Source: Fibrella aquatilis
GTDB taxonomy: Bacteria > Bacteroidota > Bacteroidia > Cytophagales > Spirosomataceae
Direction: 5' to 3'
DNA length: 64,000 bases
Assembly: GCF_017353255.1 (NCBI RefSeq)
Contig: NZ_JAFMYU010000005.1
Location: 62,001 to 126,000 of the forward strand
Shown here: positions 51,764 through 59,841 of the stretch, piece after piece
How positions within the stretch are numbered: position 1 is the first letter of the stretch
Layout: each line of letters starts with the position of its first letter
Program-made: the position numbers and the translations under genes
The notes under the pieces: model-generated
What the model saw: the letters and a program-made list of their open reading frames with translations, nothing else
Told to the model about the DNA's origin: nothing
The model's database searches: none

Positions 51764-52450
51764 TCACACCACCAATTTAAATCCCTCGCCGTGGACGTTT
51801 ACGAGTTGTACACGTTCGTCTTCTTTGAGGTATTTGCGCAGTTTGGTAATGTAAACGTCCATGCTGCGGGCATTGAAATAGGAGTCATCGCCCCAGACCA
51901 TTTTTAAAGCAAAACTGCGGCTCAGGGGCTGGTTGAGGTTCTGTGCCAGCAGCTTCAGCAACTCCGATTCTTTGCTGGTGAGGCGTTGCCCGGCGGGTTC
52001 ACCCTCCCGAAACAGCATCTGATGGGGGTAGTCGAACCGGAAAGCGCCGAACTCGTAGACGTTCATGTCAGGCACGGAGCCGGTGCGCTGGTATCGCCGC
52101 AAAATGGCCTGGATACGCAGCAAAAGCTCTTCCATGCTAAACGGCTTGGTCATGTAATCATCGGCTCCGGCGCGGAGGCCCTGAATGGTATCTTCCTGCA
52201 TGGACTTGGCCGTGAGAAAAATAATCGGCACGTCGCGCCCGGCCATGCGGAGTTCTTTGGCGAGGGTGAAGCCGTCCTTTTTGGGCATCATCACGTCCAG
52301 AATACAGAGGTCATACTGCCCCGCCATAAACTGTTGCAGGCCCGCATTGCCGTCGGTGGCGCGGTCGGTGGGGTAGCCTTTCATCGTCAGGTATTCCTGC
52401 GTGAGCTGGCCCAGATTCGGGTCGTCTTCAACAAGTAGGATCGAGGGCAT
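51764..52450 (-). CDS. OmpR-family response regulator
   Basis: A 228-residue DNA-binding regulator. The receiver domain (1-120) has the acidic pair in LLVEDDPNLG, the phospho-acceptor Asp in CILDVMMPKKDG, Thr in FLTAKSMQ, and the Lys in MTKPFSMEEL. The C-terminal winged helix (about 135-228) has LTSKESELLKLLAQN and the recognition-helix region VWGDDSYFNARSMDVYITKLRKYL. It lies 5 nt after its cognate kinase gene. Its targets are unknown; the divergent secreted protein gene at 54759 is a reasonable guess. Confidence 0.93.
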   Translation of the reverse strand: MPSILLVEDDPNLGQLTQEYLTMKGYPTDRATDGNAGLQQFMAGQYDLCILDVMMPKKDGFTLAKELRMAGRDVPIIFLTAKSMQEDTIQGLRAGADDYMTKPFSMEELLLRIQAILRRYQRTGSVPDMNVYEFGAFRFDYPHQMLFREGEPAGQRLTSKESELLKLLAQNLNQPLSRSFALKMVWGDDSYFNARSMDVYITKLRKYLKEDERVQLVNVHGEGFKLVV

Positions 52451-52455
52451 AAGGG

Positions 52456-54438
52456 TCAGGGGGCGGTCGGTATAACAATTTCAAATTCACTGCCTTCACC
52501 GGGGGTGCTTGTTACGGTGATTTGGCCGTGGTGTTCTTCGGCCATTTTTTTTACGTAGCTCAGGCCCAGGCCAAAGCCTTTCACGTCGTGGCGGTTGCCG
52601 GTGGGTACGCGGTAAAACGTCTCGAAAATGCGGCTCTGCTGTTCTTTTGTCAGGCCTAATCCCCTGTCGGCCACGGCGATACCCACGGCCGCCTGTCCTG
52701 ATGGCAAGGTGGTGTTGCGCGTACGAATGCGCAGAGCCAGGTGATCGGGTGAGTATTTGATGGCGTTGTCGACCAGGTTGTAGAGCATGTTGGTCAGGTG
52801 CACTTCGTCGGCTTCTACGCATTCGTTGGTGGCGTCGAATTCCAGGTCCAGCTCGCCCTGCCGTTGCTCTATTTGCAGGCCCACCGAGTTGATCACTTTT
52901 TCGATCACATCATGCACATTCACCGACGACAGGCTAAGCTGGATGGCCCCCCGGTCGAGCATGGCCATTTGCAGTACCTTTTCCACATGCGAACCCAGCC
53001 GCCCGTTTTCGTCGCGGATGATGCCGATGTAGCGGTTCAGTCGGTCAGTAATGGGCGGATTTTCGCTCACAGACCCGCCGCCCGCCAGCGCCAGCGAGGC
53101 AGGCTGAGCCAGTTGTTCCCGCGCCATGTCTACGGCCAGCGAAATGGTCGAAATGGGTGTTTTGAACTCGTGGGTCATGTTATTGATGAAATCATTCTTG
53201 ATGTCGGCCATTTTTTTCTGCCGCAGAATGGTGCTAATGGCAATGTAAAAACAGGCCATAATCACCAAAATCAACACCGCCGACCCGGCCAGCGTGGCCG
53301 TGAGTCGCTCCAGAATGAAAGCCTGTTGATTGGGGAAAAAGAGGTAGACGTAGTTGTTGGTTTCGAGCAGGTTGTTTGGAAAGAGCGCCGCCTTATAACC
53401 CGCCGTCTGAAAGCGTTTGTCAGCTTCGCTGGCACTTCCCAACCCGCCCGTAGACCCGTTCGACGCAAACAGAAGTTGCGGGCGGTCTTTGCTCCGCACG
53501 GCGTAATCGAACGGAATGGCAATGCCGCGCTCCTGCAATGCCTGCCGCAGCAGGGTGTCGAGCGTAAACCGGTCGACGCGTTCTTCCAGCGGGCGGTCAG
53601 AAAACATCATGCCCCTGAAAATAGCCTTGATCGCCTCCGACTGATCGGCCACCGACGTGCCATTGGCTGGTTTGTTGGTGGCATCGTTGGGCGGGGCGGG
53701 CATCGTTACTGACGACGTTAGGATGGGTTTTCCCGTTGCTTTGCGGTTTCGTTTCACCCGTGCCAATAACCGGTCATTCTCAGCTTTTACGGCACCGGGC
53801 GTTACTAGCCGGGCTACCGAATCGGGCACGACCAGGCCCGACGACGACCGTAGATAGTCGTTGACGTGGCTTTGCAATACCTGGTCGATCCAGCGGCTAA
53901 ATCGCTCTTGCTGAATAAGTTGCGCTTCAATATCGCCCGCCGCCACCAACTCGTCCTGCTGCCGGTAGAAGGCTTCCACGGTGCGCAGCTGTTCGGGCGT
54001 CAGTTGCCGTTGAATGGGCTGAAGCGCGTCCATCTGAATCGTTACCGTGCCCGGAACGCCCTCGTTGGCCAGGTAAGGCGACGAGGCGTGTTGTTTCTGC
54101 CGTCGTGGTGTCGCCGAAGCCGTTTGGCGTTCGGGTTTGCGGACCGTTACCGGGTTGCGGGCCACCCCCGCCGATGGCGCAGGTTTGGGCGTATCCTTGC
54201 CAATGGCCATCAACTGCTGGTGTTGTTCCTGGGCATTCAGCCGCTGTTTGGCCTGGTACTGAATTTCCTGCCGTTCCAACGTACGCACCACTTCCTGGAG
54301 GGCATCGGTCACTTTATAGTCGAACTGCTCTTTCTGTAAATGCAGGGCATTGCTGATCCAGTAGAGTTGAAAACCCACTAAACCAAGTAGCCCCACGGCC
54401 ATCAAACAGACAATCCAACGAATCCGATTGGTCGACAT
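52456..54438 (-). CDS. Sensor histidine kinase paired with the OmpR-type regulator
   Basis: 660 residues from the ATG at 54438 (MSTNRIRW); a TTG eight codons earlier is also open. A membrane helix at about 5-25 and a second at about 380-402 enclose a long periplasmic part of about 350 residues, rich in Gln/Ala/Arg at 30-160. The kinase core has phospho-acceptor His in FINNMTHEFKTPISTIS, N box MLYNLVDNAIKYS, G1 VADRGLGL and G2 DVKGFGLGLSYVKKM. This is the usual BaeS/PhoR-type Cytophagales kinase. The signal is unknown. It is divergent from a secreted-protein gene across a palindrome. Confidence 0.92.
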   Translation of the reverse strand: MSTNRIRWIVCLMAVGLLGLVGFQLYWISNALHLQKEQFDYKVTDALQEVVRTLERQEIQYQAKQRLNAQEQHQQLMAIGKDTPKPAPSAGVARNPVTVRKPERQTASATPRRQKQHASSPYLANEGVPGTVTIQMDALQPIQRQLTPEQLRTVEAFYRQQDELVAAGDIEAQLIQQERFSRWIDQVLQSHVNDYLRSSSGLVVPDSVARLVTPGAVKAENDRLLARVKRNRKATGKPILTSSVTMPAPPNDATNKPANGTSVADQSEAIKAIFRGMMFSDRPLEERVDRFTLDTLLRQALQERGIAIPFDYAVRSKDRPQLLFASNGSTGGLGSASEADKRFQTAGYKAALFPNNLLETNNYVYLFFPNQQAFILERLTATLAGSAVLILVIMACFYIAISTILRQKKMADIKNDFINNMTHEFKTPISTISLAVDMAREQLAQPASLALAGGGSVSENPPITDRLNRYIGIIRDENGRLGSHVEKVLQMAMLDRGAIQLSLSSVNVHDVIEKVINSVGLQIEQRQGELDLEFDATNECVEADEVHLTNMLYNLVDNAIKYSPDHLALRIRTRNTTLPSGQAAVGIAVADRGLGLTKEQQSRIFETFYRVPTGNRHDVKGFGLGLSYVKKMAEEHHGQITVTSTPGEGSEFEIVIPTAP

Positions 54439-54494
54439 ATTATTTTTGGCAAATCCGTGCAACGTGCCGGGCTTGACTCACCTCTTTTAAAAAG

Positions 54495-54636
54495 AAGATA
54501 CGAGAAGCAAGATGTGAGCGATGAGAAGCAAGATGTGAGAAATAAGAGACAAGATCACTTTACCGGCTGAAGACAGTCTTGTCTCTTGCTTCTTACATCT
54601 TGCTTCTCATCGCTCACATCTTGCTTCTCGTATCTT
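54495..54636. repeat. Long inverted repeat between divergent genes (GAGAAGCAAGATGTGAG words)
   Basis: 54495-54554 pairs with 54577-54636 at 57 of 60 positions, with a 22-nt loop. The arms hold two copies of GAGAAGCAAGATGTGAG and one AAGAGACAAGA. The same words form the arms around the four-helix-bundle gene at 43229-43743. It lies in the promoter gap between the sensor kinase and the secreted protein gene, which diverge, so it cannot be a terminator for either. The rest of this 320-nt gap (54637-54758) holds no recognised element. Confidence 0.92.
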
Positions 54637-54758
54637 AAACAACAACTATTAAAAGTACGCCAGCCTCACCGCCACGGGTATGGGCTTAACAACTTTTAAC
54701 AGCAGCAAACCGCTACTAACTCGTTAGCAAACAACTCCTTTTTAAGTCGCTGACTACT

Positions 54759-55736
54759 ATGAAAAAAACAGTGAAATCAGGCCTGCGGTTCGCTCTGGGG
54801 CTGGCCCTGCTAGCCACCGCCGCTCAGGCGCAAACGGGTAATGATAAGTCGGGCGAACTCCGGCTGAAGGTGGTAGAACGCAGCGGCAACGACGTGCGCG
54901 AAATTGAACGTACCTACCGCGCCGACGGCATGACCGATGCCCGCCGCGATGCTATTGTGAACAAACTCATCGACTCGCTCCGGGCCACGCGTAAGGGCAA
55001 AGACAGTCAGATTTCGGTCACGATGGAAGGCAAATATGCCCAGGAAGGCAAAGGAGGACCATCGGGCCGGGTTGGTGTACAGGATGAGCGCGTTATTGAG
55101 CGGAATTCTAATGGTAACAATGATGACCGCCGTATAGAAGGCTATTCGTACAGCACCCCCCGGTCACCCCGCCCCCCACGTGCGCCCCGTGCCCCGCGTG
55201 GCAACGTCTGGATCAGCGGCGATTCGGTCCACATCGATGACTCGTTCATGAGTCAGTTCGACACGCTGGGACGGCAGATGCGGCGGTTCCGGTTAGACCG
55301 TCGGAAGATGGATTCGCTGGCCAGCAACATGCGTCGGTTTCAGTACAATTTCCGCCACGATTTCCAGCCCATGGTCGATCAACTGAACCGAGGCGACTGG
55401 GCGCGTGATCTGGAAAGCCAATTAGCCCGCCCGTTCGACTCCTGGAGCCGCAACGCAAACAGCCAACCATCTACCGTGCGCGGCCTGGACGCTTACCCCA
55501 GCAACCCCGACCGCAACATGCTGAACGTGCGCTTCAACGCCCCCGCCAAAGGCGATGTGAGCATTGTGGTGACTAACCCCAAAGGCAAAGAAGTAGCCCA
55601 CCGCGATCTGAAAGACTTCTTCGGCGAATTTGTTGGGCAGGTTGACCTGGGCAGAAAAGCCGAGGGCGTCTACTTCGTCACCGTCACCCAAAACGACGAC
55701 GGTGCCGTGCGCCGGGTGGTGATCCGGAAGGAGTAA
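54759..55736 (+). CDS. Secreted protein with type IX-like C-terminal sorting domain
   Basis: A 325-residue protein with a signal peptide ending AAQAQ. Residues about 30-115 are a charged globular or disordered part (GELRLKVVERSGNDVREIER). The middle is Arg/Pro-rich (SPRPPRAPRAPRG) and then Asp/Arg/Met-rich. The last 80 residues (YPSNPDRNMLNVRFNAPAKG, LKDFFGEFVGQVDLG, EGVYFVTVTQN, RRVVIRKE) look like the beta-sandwich tail used for type IX secretion and attachment. No function is recognised for the rest. It is divergent from the two-component system and may be one of its targets. Confidence 0.78.
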   Translation: MKKTVKSGLRFALGLALLATAAQAQTGNDKSGELRLKVVERSGNDVREIERTYRADGMTDARRDAIVNKLIDSLRATRKGKDSQISVTMEGKYAQEGKGGPSGRVGVQDERVIERNSNGNNDDRRIEGYSYSTPRSPRPPRAPRAPRGNVWISGDSVHIDDSFMSQFDTLGRQMRRFRLDRRKMDSLASNMRRFQYNFRHDFQPMVDQLNRGDWARDLESQLARPFDSWSRNANSQPSTVRGLDAYPSNPDRNMLNVRFNAPAKGDVSIVVTNPKGKEVAHRDLKDFFGEFVGQVDLGRKAEGVYFVTVTQNDDGAVRRVVIRKE

Positions 55737-55737
55737 T

Positions 55738-55810
55738 AAACCTATAAGGTCTCGAAGACCTTATAGGTTTGGTTATAAAAATGCCCTGCCAGCACTGGCA
55801 GGGCATTTTT
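55738..55810. terminator. Two tandem bidirectional terminators
   Basis: A perfect 15-bp stem AAACCTATAAGGTCT/AGACCTTATAGGTTT (55738-55752 with 55756-55770, loop CGA) is followed by a second long stem, AAAAATGCCCTGCCAG with its complement, over 55777-55810. Both have A-runs before and T-runs after the GC core. They sit between two convergent genes and can serve both. Confidence 0.9.
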
Positions 55811-55824
55811 GCTTCTATGGCTGT

Positions 55825-56511
55825 CTACGCTTTGCTTTGTCTGGTTCGCAGCCGGGCAGCGCGTTGTTTGGCAATTTTTAGGTAGAAGATGACGCTGGCT
55901 TCGTGGAAAATAACCACTAGCACAATCAGCACGGCCAACGCAACGTGGATAACAGGTGCGCTAGTCTTATTGATGAAAAAATGGGGCCATATAACCAGCC
56001 AGATAATGAGGCCATAGCCAAACTGTAGGGGGCCGTAGTTATAAGTAGTAAGAAACGTGGGCTGCTTTTTCCAATACCGGTATCCCTGTTCCAGCAGAAT
56101 GGCCAGAAAATGACCTGTGGCTGCAACCGCAAAGAAATGAGGCGCATATTCGACAAACAGCGGGGCGACATCACTCACAGACAGGTAAACGACCAAAGCC
56201 ACAACGGCTAGTGTAAAGGCCATACGCGGCCACCGAAAGTAATTAAGCAGCCCTTCTTTGAGCAACCGGACGGTATCTTTCTGCTGGTTCCTGACAAAAT
56301 TCTCTTCCATCACCAGCAACCCTTTCCTGCCCCCAAAATCAGTGTGAACCAGCCGCAGTGCTTCGTCGAAGGGTTTGCCTTGTGCCATGTACGAGCTTAT
56401 TGCCTCTTGATAATGGTCCGTCAATTCGGCAATCAGCGCCTTATCCTGCAGCCAGTTATCGCTACGTAAATGTTTGTCAATCAGTGCGGTTTGTGCAGAG
56501 GTAAGTGGCAT
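55825..56511 (-). CDS. HAAS-domain membrane protein partnered with PadR
   Basis: A 228-residue protein. The N-terminal 80 residues fit the HAAS signalling domain (ALIAELTDHYQEAISSYMAQG, then FDEALRLVHTDFGGRKGLL). About four membrane helices follow (about 98-115, 120-140, 165-185, 190-212). HAAS proteins are usually encoded directly next to a PadR regulator and may sequester it or relay an envelope signal. Here it follows the PadR gene by 2 nt. The role is inferred from this association. Confidence 0.8.
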   Translation of the reverse strand: MPLTSAQTALIDKHLRSDNWLQDKALIAELTDHYQEAISSYMAQGKPFDEALRLVHTDFGGRKGLLVMEENFVRNQQKDTVRLLKEGLLNYFRWPRMAFTLAVVALVVYLSVSDVAPLFVEYAPHFFAVAATGHFLAILLEQGYRYWKKQPTFLTTYNYGPLQFGYGLIIWLVIWPHFFINKTSAPVIHVALAVLIVLVVIFHEASVIFYLKIAKQRAARLRTRQSKA

Positions 56512-56513
56512 GG

Positions 56514-56855
56514 CTAAACAGCAGGTTTCAGGTTTAGAATTAGGTTCAGGTTTTGCATGAAGGCCCGCAGTTCGGAGGTGCGGCTGACGGATTGTTGCTG
56601 ACCGTCTTTGGTGAGCGAATAATATTTCCGTGCCCGGCCGTCTACTACTTCAGTTTCGGTGGTGAGCAGGCCCTCGGCTTCCAGCTTATGCAGGGCAGGG
56701 TAGAGTGCTCCTTCCGTAATGGCCATCTCGCCCGCCGTAAGGGCCTTCACCTGCTGCGTGATCTCATAGCCATACATCCGTTCGCGGTCTTCCAGCAATT
56801 TCAGGATAATCACCGACAGGCTGCCTTTCAGTATGTGTTGAGTGGTGCTGTTCAT
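56514..56855 (-). CDS. PadR-family transcriptional regulator
   Basis: A 113-residue regulator. The winged helix shows GSLSVIILKLLEDRERMYGYEI, ITEGALYPALHKLEAEGLL and the wing TETEVVDGRARKYYSLT, all standard for PadR. The short C-terminal helix (RTSELRAFMQNLNLIL) is the dimerisation part of the small subfamily. It likely represses its own two-gene operon with the HAAS protein, and a palindrome just upstream is a good operator candidate. Confidence 0.92.
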   Translation of the reverse strand: MNSTTQHILKGSLSVIILKLLEDRERMYGYEITQQVKALTAGEMAITEGALYPALHKLEAEGLLTTETEVVDGRARKYYSLTKDGQQQSVSRTSELRAFMQNLNLILNLKPAV

Positions 56856-56863
56856 GAATGCAA

Positions 56864-56884
56864 GTATATAGGAAAATTATATAC
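56864..56884. promoter_or_regulatory. Candidate PadR operator
   Basis: GTATATA (56864-56870), a 7-nt spacer, then TATATAC (56878-56884), a perfect inverted repeat located 9-29 nt before the padR ATG. PadR proteins bind AT-rich dyads of this kind and often regulate themselves. Confidence 0.5.
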
Positions 56885-57002
56885 CTCAATATCTTAGGCA
56901 TATATTTTTTTTACCCTTCCGTACTTTAGCATATTCATCTACGGTCAATTGTCGGCGCAGCACGTTGTTATTGGTCAACGGATGGTGTTGCACAGCCGGA
57001 AC

Positions 57003-57035
57003 AAATCGTAAATCGTACCTCGTAAATCGTAAATC
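57003..57035. repeat. Single arm of reiterated AAATCGT words before the ROK gene
   Basis: The 33 nt hold AAATCGT repeated directly, a CTCG spacer, and AAATCGT again, ending 5 nt before the ATG at 57041. The sequence has the same tandem-word texture as one arm of the long palindromes, but no complementary arm is found within the 185-nt gap. It may be a half element or an unrelated A-rich leader. Confidence 0.4.
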
Positions 57036-57040
57036 TATAC

Positions 57041-57952
57041 ATGGCTTCAGTTCAGTATCTGGGTATCGACGTTGGCGGCACAAACGTCAAAATGGGCGTT
57101 ATCGACGCTAAATCAGGTAAAATCACCAATTTCTACAGCCACGACACCGGTAGCTGGCGCGAATCGGGGCACTTCATGGACCAGTTTGCCGATGCCATTG
57201 CCGTGATGCTCTACGCCAACAAGGAGTTGAAAAAAGTGGGTATCGGCCTGCCCGGCATGATCAACCGCGAACGCACCACTCCCCTGGAGATCACGGCCAT
57301 CCCCGAACTGAACGGCGTGCCCATGGTCGATATCCTGGTCAAACGTTTCCCCGACGTTGAATTTTTCCTGGAAAATGACGCTAACGCGGCTGCCCTGGGC
57401 GAATTCTATTTTGTGGACGACATGAATGATGAAAACTACATATTCATCACCCTCGGTACGGGCGTGGGCGGGGCGGCCATCATCAGCAAAAAGGTGTTTG
57501 TGGGTGGCGACGGCAACGCCATGGAGCCGGGCCATATTCCGTCGCGAAATGGTAAGGTGCTGGAGCGCAACATTGGCAAAAAAGAACTGCTCGAATTAGC
57601 CACAGCCCGCCGCGCTACCTTCAAAGGCCAAACCACCCTACCCGCCGATGGCAGCATTTCAACCACCGGCCTGGTAGCTGCCGCCGCCGAAGGTGATGCG
57701 CTGGCCCTGGCCATTTGGGGCGAAGTAGGCGAGATGCTGGGTGAGGGCCTGGTATCGTTGGTCCGTATTCTCGACATTAAGCAGATCCTCATTGGCGGTG
57801 GTCTCTCAGCCTCGTTTGAGTATATCATGCCCGCCGTGACCAAGCAACTCGACTACTGGCTTACACCCTACTACAAAGACGGCCTGAAAGTAACCAAAGC
57901 CACCCTGGGTAACGATGCCGGCCTGCTGGGGGCTGCGTCGTTGTGCTTCTGA
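57041..57952 (+). CDS. ROK-family sugar kinase (glucokinase-like)
   Basis: A 303-residue ROK kinase. The phosphate-binding start is YLGIDVGGTNVKMGVID, the catalytic Asp is in FFLENDANAAALGE, and the adenosine-side loop is ITLGTGVGGAAII. The MEPGHIPSRNGK segment replaces the usual His-Cys zinc site: the His is kept (EPGHI), but the CxCGxxGC motif is absent. This is common in Bacteroidota glucokinase-like ROK proteins. It probably phosphorylates glucose or another hexose. It lacks a DNA-binding domain, so it is an enzyme, not a NagC-type regulator. Confidence 0.9.
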   Translation: MASVQYLGIDVGGTNVKMGVIDAKSGKITNFYSHDTGSWRESGHFMDQFADAIAVMLYANKELKKVGIGLPGMINRERTTPLEITAIPELNGVPMVDILVKRFPDVEFFLENDANAAALGEFYFVDDMNDENYIFITLGTGVGGAAIISKKVFVGGDGNAMEPGHIPSRNGKVLERNIGKKELLELATARRATFKGQTTLPADGSISTTGLVAAAAEGDALALAIWGEVGEMLGEGLVSLVRILDIKQILIGGGLSASFEYIMPAVTKQLDYWLTPYYKDGLKVTKATLGNDAGLLGAASLCF

Positions 57953-57956
57953 ACGG

Positions 57957-58080
57957 GTTCAATGTTTAATGTCCAATGTCTAAACGGTCCGCCGTCGCGG
58001 TTGCTTCGCGCTCTACTAGATCAGAGCGCGAAGCAACCGCGACGGCGGACCGTTTAGACATTGGACATTACACGTTGAAC
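57957..58080. repeat. Long near-perfect inverted repeat between convergent genes
   Basis: 57957-58014 pairs with 58023-58080 at 56 of 58 positions, with an 8-nt loop. The outer part has words TTTAATGTCCAATGTCTAA and the inner core is GC-rich (CGGTCCGCCGTCGCGG, then TTGCTTCGCGCTCT). It lies between the ROK kinase stop and the murB stop. There is no T-run, although a stem this strong may still slow RNA polymerase. The outer words resemble those of the sdh-operon repeat (GACATTGGATGTTGGA). Confidence 0.9.
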
Positions 58081-58085
58081 TCGTT

Positions 58086-59111
58086 TCATATCACATTCAC
58101 CTCCGGCCTGATTTCGATGCCGAATTTTTCCTGGACGGACGCTTGCACCTGCTGCGCCAGTGCCAGAATCTCGTTGCCTGTGGCGCGGCCGTAATTGACC
58201 AGTACCAGGGCCTGCTTGGCATGAACACCCGCGTCGCCGTGGCGGTAACCTTTCCAGCCGGCCTGCTCGATAAGCCAACCGGCGGGCACCTTCACTTGCC
58301 CCTCGGTGGTGGGGTAGCCAGGTAGGGTGGGGTAAGTGGCCTTCAGCGCGTCGAACTGGGCCGTTGGGATCTCCGGGTTTTTGAAAAAACTGCCCGCATT
58401 GCCAATCTCGGCAGGGTCGGGGAGTTTGCTGCGGCGAATTTTGATGACGGCATTGCTGATGGCCCGGATGCTCAGCTTATCATCGGTGATGCCCATTTCG
58501 GTCAGGGTTTCCTGAATGGCTCCATAGCGGGTGTGGAACGTGGGCGTTTTATCTAGGCGGAACGTAACCGACGTAATGATGTACCTGCCTTTCAGCGCGT
58601 GTTTGAACACACTTTCGCGGTAGCCAAACTGGCAGTCGGCGTGGTCAAAGCGGCGTGTTGCGCCCGTAACGCTGTCGATGGCGTCGAGGTGATCTACCAG
58701 TTGCTCAATTTCAACGCCATAGGCACCAATGTTCTGCATGGGCGCTGCACCCACCGTGCCCGGAATCAGGGACAGATTTTCCATGCCGGCGTAGTTATTT
58801 TCCACGCAATAGAGTACCAGTTCGTGCCAGACCACGCCCGCGCCCGCCCGTACGTATATATGCAGGTCGTCTTCGCGCACCACTTCAATGCCGCCTATGC
58901 TTAGCTTCACCACTAGGCCCGGCACGTCGCGGGTGAGAAGTATGTTACTGCCGCCACCTAGCATCAGTTTAGGCATTGTGGCTAAATCGGGCAGTTGCAG
59001 TAGGGTTTGCAGGTCGGTTTCGGACGTTACTTCGGCGAAATAATCGGCGTTGGCCGCAATGCCGAACGTAGTATATGGCCGCAGCGACACGGCACGTTGA
59101 ACGGTGAGCAT
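58086..59111 (-). CDS. murB: UDP-N-acetylenolpyruvoylglucosamine reductase
   Basis: A 341-residue FAD enzyme making UDP-MurNAc for peptidoglycan. RPYTTFGIAANADYFAEV begins the FAD domain, LGGGSNILLTRD and PGTVGAAPMQNIGAYGVE are FAD-binding, and FGYRESVFKH holds the substrate Tyr/Arg. GNAGSFFKNPEI includes the catalytic Ser. The Tyr-bearing insertion and length match the type I (E. coli-like) form. It converges on the ROK gene across a palindrome and diverges from the SPOR-like lipoprotein gene. Confidence 0.95.
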   Translation of the reverse strand: MLTVQRAVSLRPYTTFGIAANADYFAEVTSETDLQTLLQLPDLATMPKLMLGGGSNILLTRDVPGLVVKLSIGGIEVVREDDLHIYVRAGAGVVWHELVLYCVENNYAGMENLSLIPGTVGAAPMQNIGAYGVEIEQLVDHLDAIDSVTGATRRFDHADCQFGYRESVFKHALKGRYIITSVTFRLDKTPTFHTRYGAIQETLTEMGITDDKLSIRAISNAVIKIRRSKLPDPAEIGNAGSFFKNPEIPTAQFDALKATYPTLPGYPTTEGQVKVPAGWLIEQAGWKGYRHGDAGVHAKQALVLVNYGRATGNEILALAQQVQASVQEKFGIEIRPEVNVI

Positions 59112-59191
59112 AGGTTCACGAATGATCGGGTCAAAATTACTAAGTTTGCAAGCAGTTCACCCCCGTAACTACGGGCTTTTCGCTTTATCAG

Positions 59192-59761
59192 ATGATATAC
59201 GGTTTTCGCCTTTTTTGTTGCATAGGGGGGCTTTTTGTAGTGGCCGGGGCCTGCGCGCCTAAGGTGACCACCGTCAGCCGAAGCAACGCAGGCAGCTATA
59301 ACGACTATTCGGAAGACCTCGCGGCGGTGCGGCCTATATACAATGACGTTATCGCAAATACGCCGACTACGCCCGCCCCACCCACCACTCGCCCGATCGA
59401 ACAGCCGCGCAAAACTACTGCCGTTCCAGAGCTGTTGCATGTAAACAAGCGCGTAGATGCCATCCTGGATACTATGGCTGTGCAAAGTCGCCGTGTTCGC
59501 TACGCCCCCGGCTACCGGGTGCAAGTGTATGTGGGCAATGAACGCGCCGCCGCCGATGCCGCCAAACTGCAACTCTATCAGCAGTTTCCCGAACTAAGCG
59601 CCTACATGACCTACCAGCAACCCACCTACCGCCTCAAGGTGGGCGATTTTATGCGGCGGATGGACATTGACCGGTATATGCCGAAACTGAAGGCTGTGTT
59701 CCCCTCTGCCCAGTCGCAGCCCGACAAGGTAGACCTCCGGCGGGGCCTCTTGATAAGATAA
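59192..59761 (+). CDS. SPOR-like-domain lipoprotein
   Basis: A 189-residue protein with a lipoprotein signal (lipobox VAGAC at residues 18-22). A low-complexity Thr/Pro linker (NTPTTPAPPTTRP) leads to a C-terminal SPOR-like domain of about 80 residues: APGYRVQVYVGNERAAADAA, QPTYRLKVGDFMRRMDIDRY and LKAVFPSAQSQPDKV. SPOR domains bind denuded peptidoglycan at division sites. The protein is probably anchored to a membrane and contacts the wall. It is followed by gmd after 80 nt. Confidence 0.82.
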   Translation: MIYGFRLFCCIGGLFVVAGACAPKVTTVSRSNAGSYNDYSEDLAAVRPIYNDVIANTPTTPAPPTTRPIEQPRKTTAVPELLHVNKRVDAILDTMAVQSRRVRYAPGYRVQVYVGNERAAADAAKLQLYQQFPELSAYMTYQQPTYRLKVGDFMRRMDIDRYMPKLKAVFPSAQSQPDKVDLRRGLLIR

Positions 59762-59841
59762 GTACAACGAAATGCCTGTTGTACCGTAGATTTGCTCTCT
59801 GAAACACGAAATTTTACAAATTAGTAGTCGCTTCAAAGTTT

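Noticed and set aside
52798-53712. A 304-codon open frame on the plus strand
   Set aside because: It lies fully antisense to the sensor kinase, which has all its motifs. The frame has no recognisable domain and a composition typical of the reverse of a GC-rich gene.
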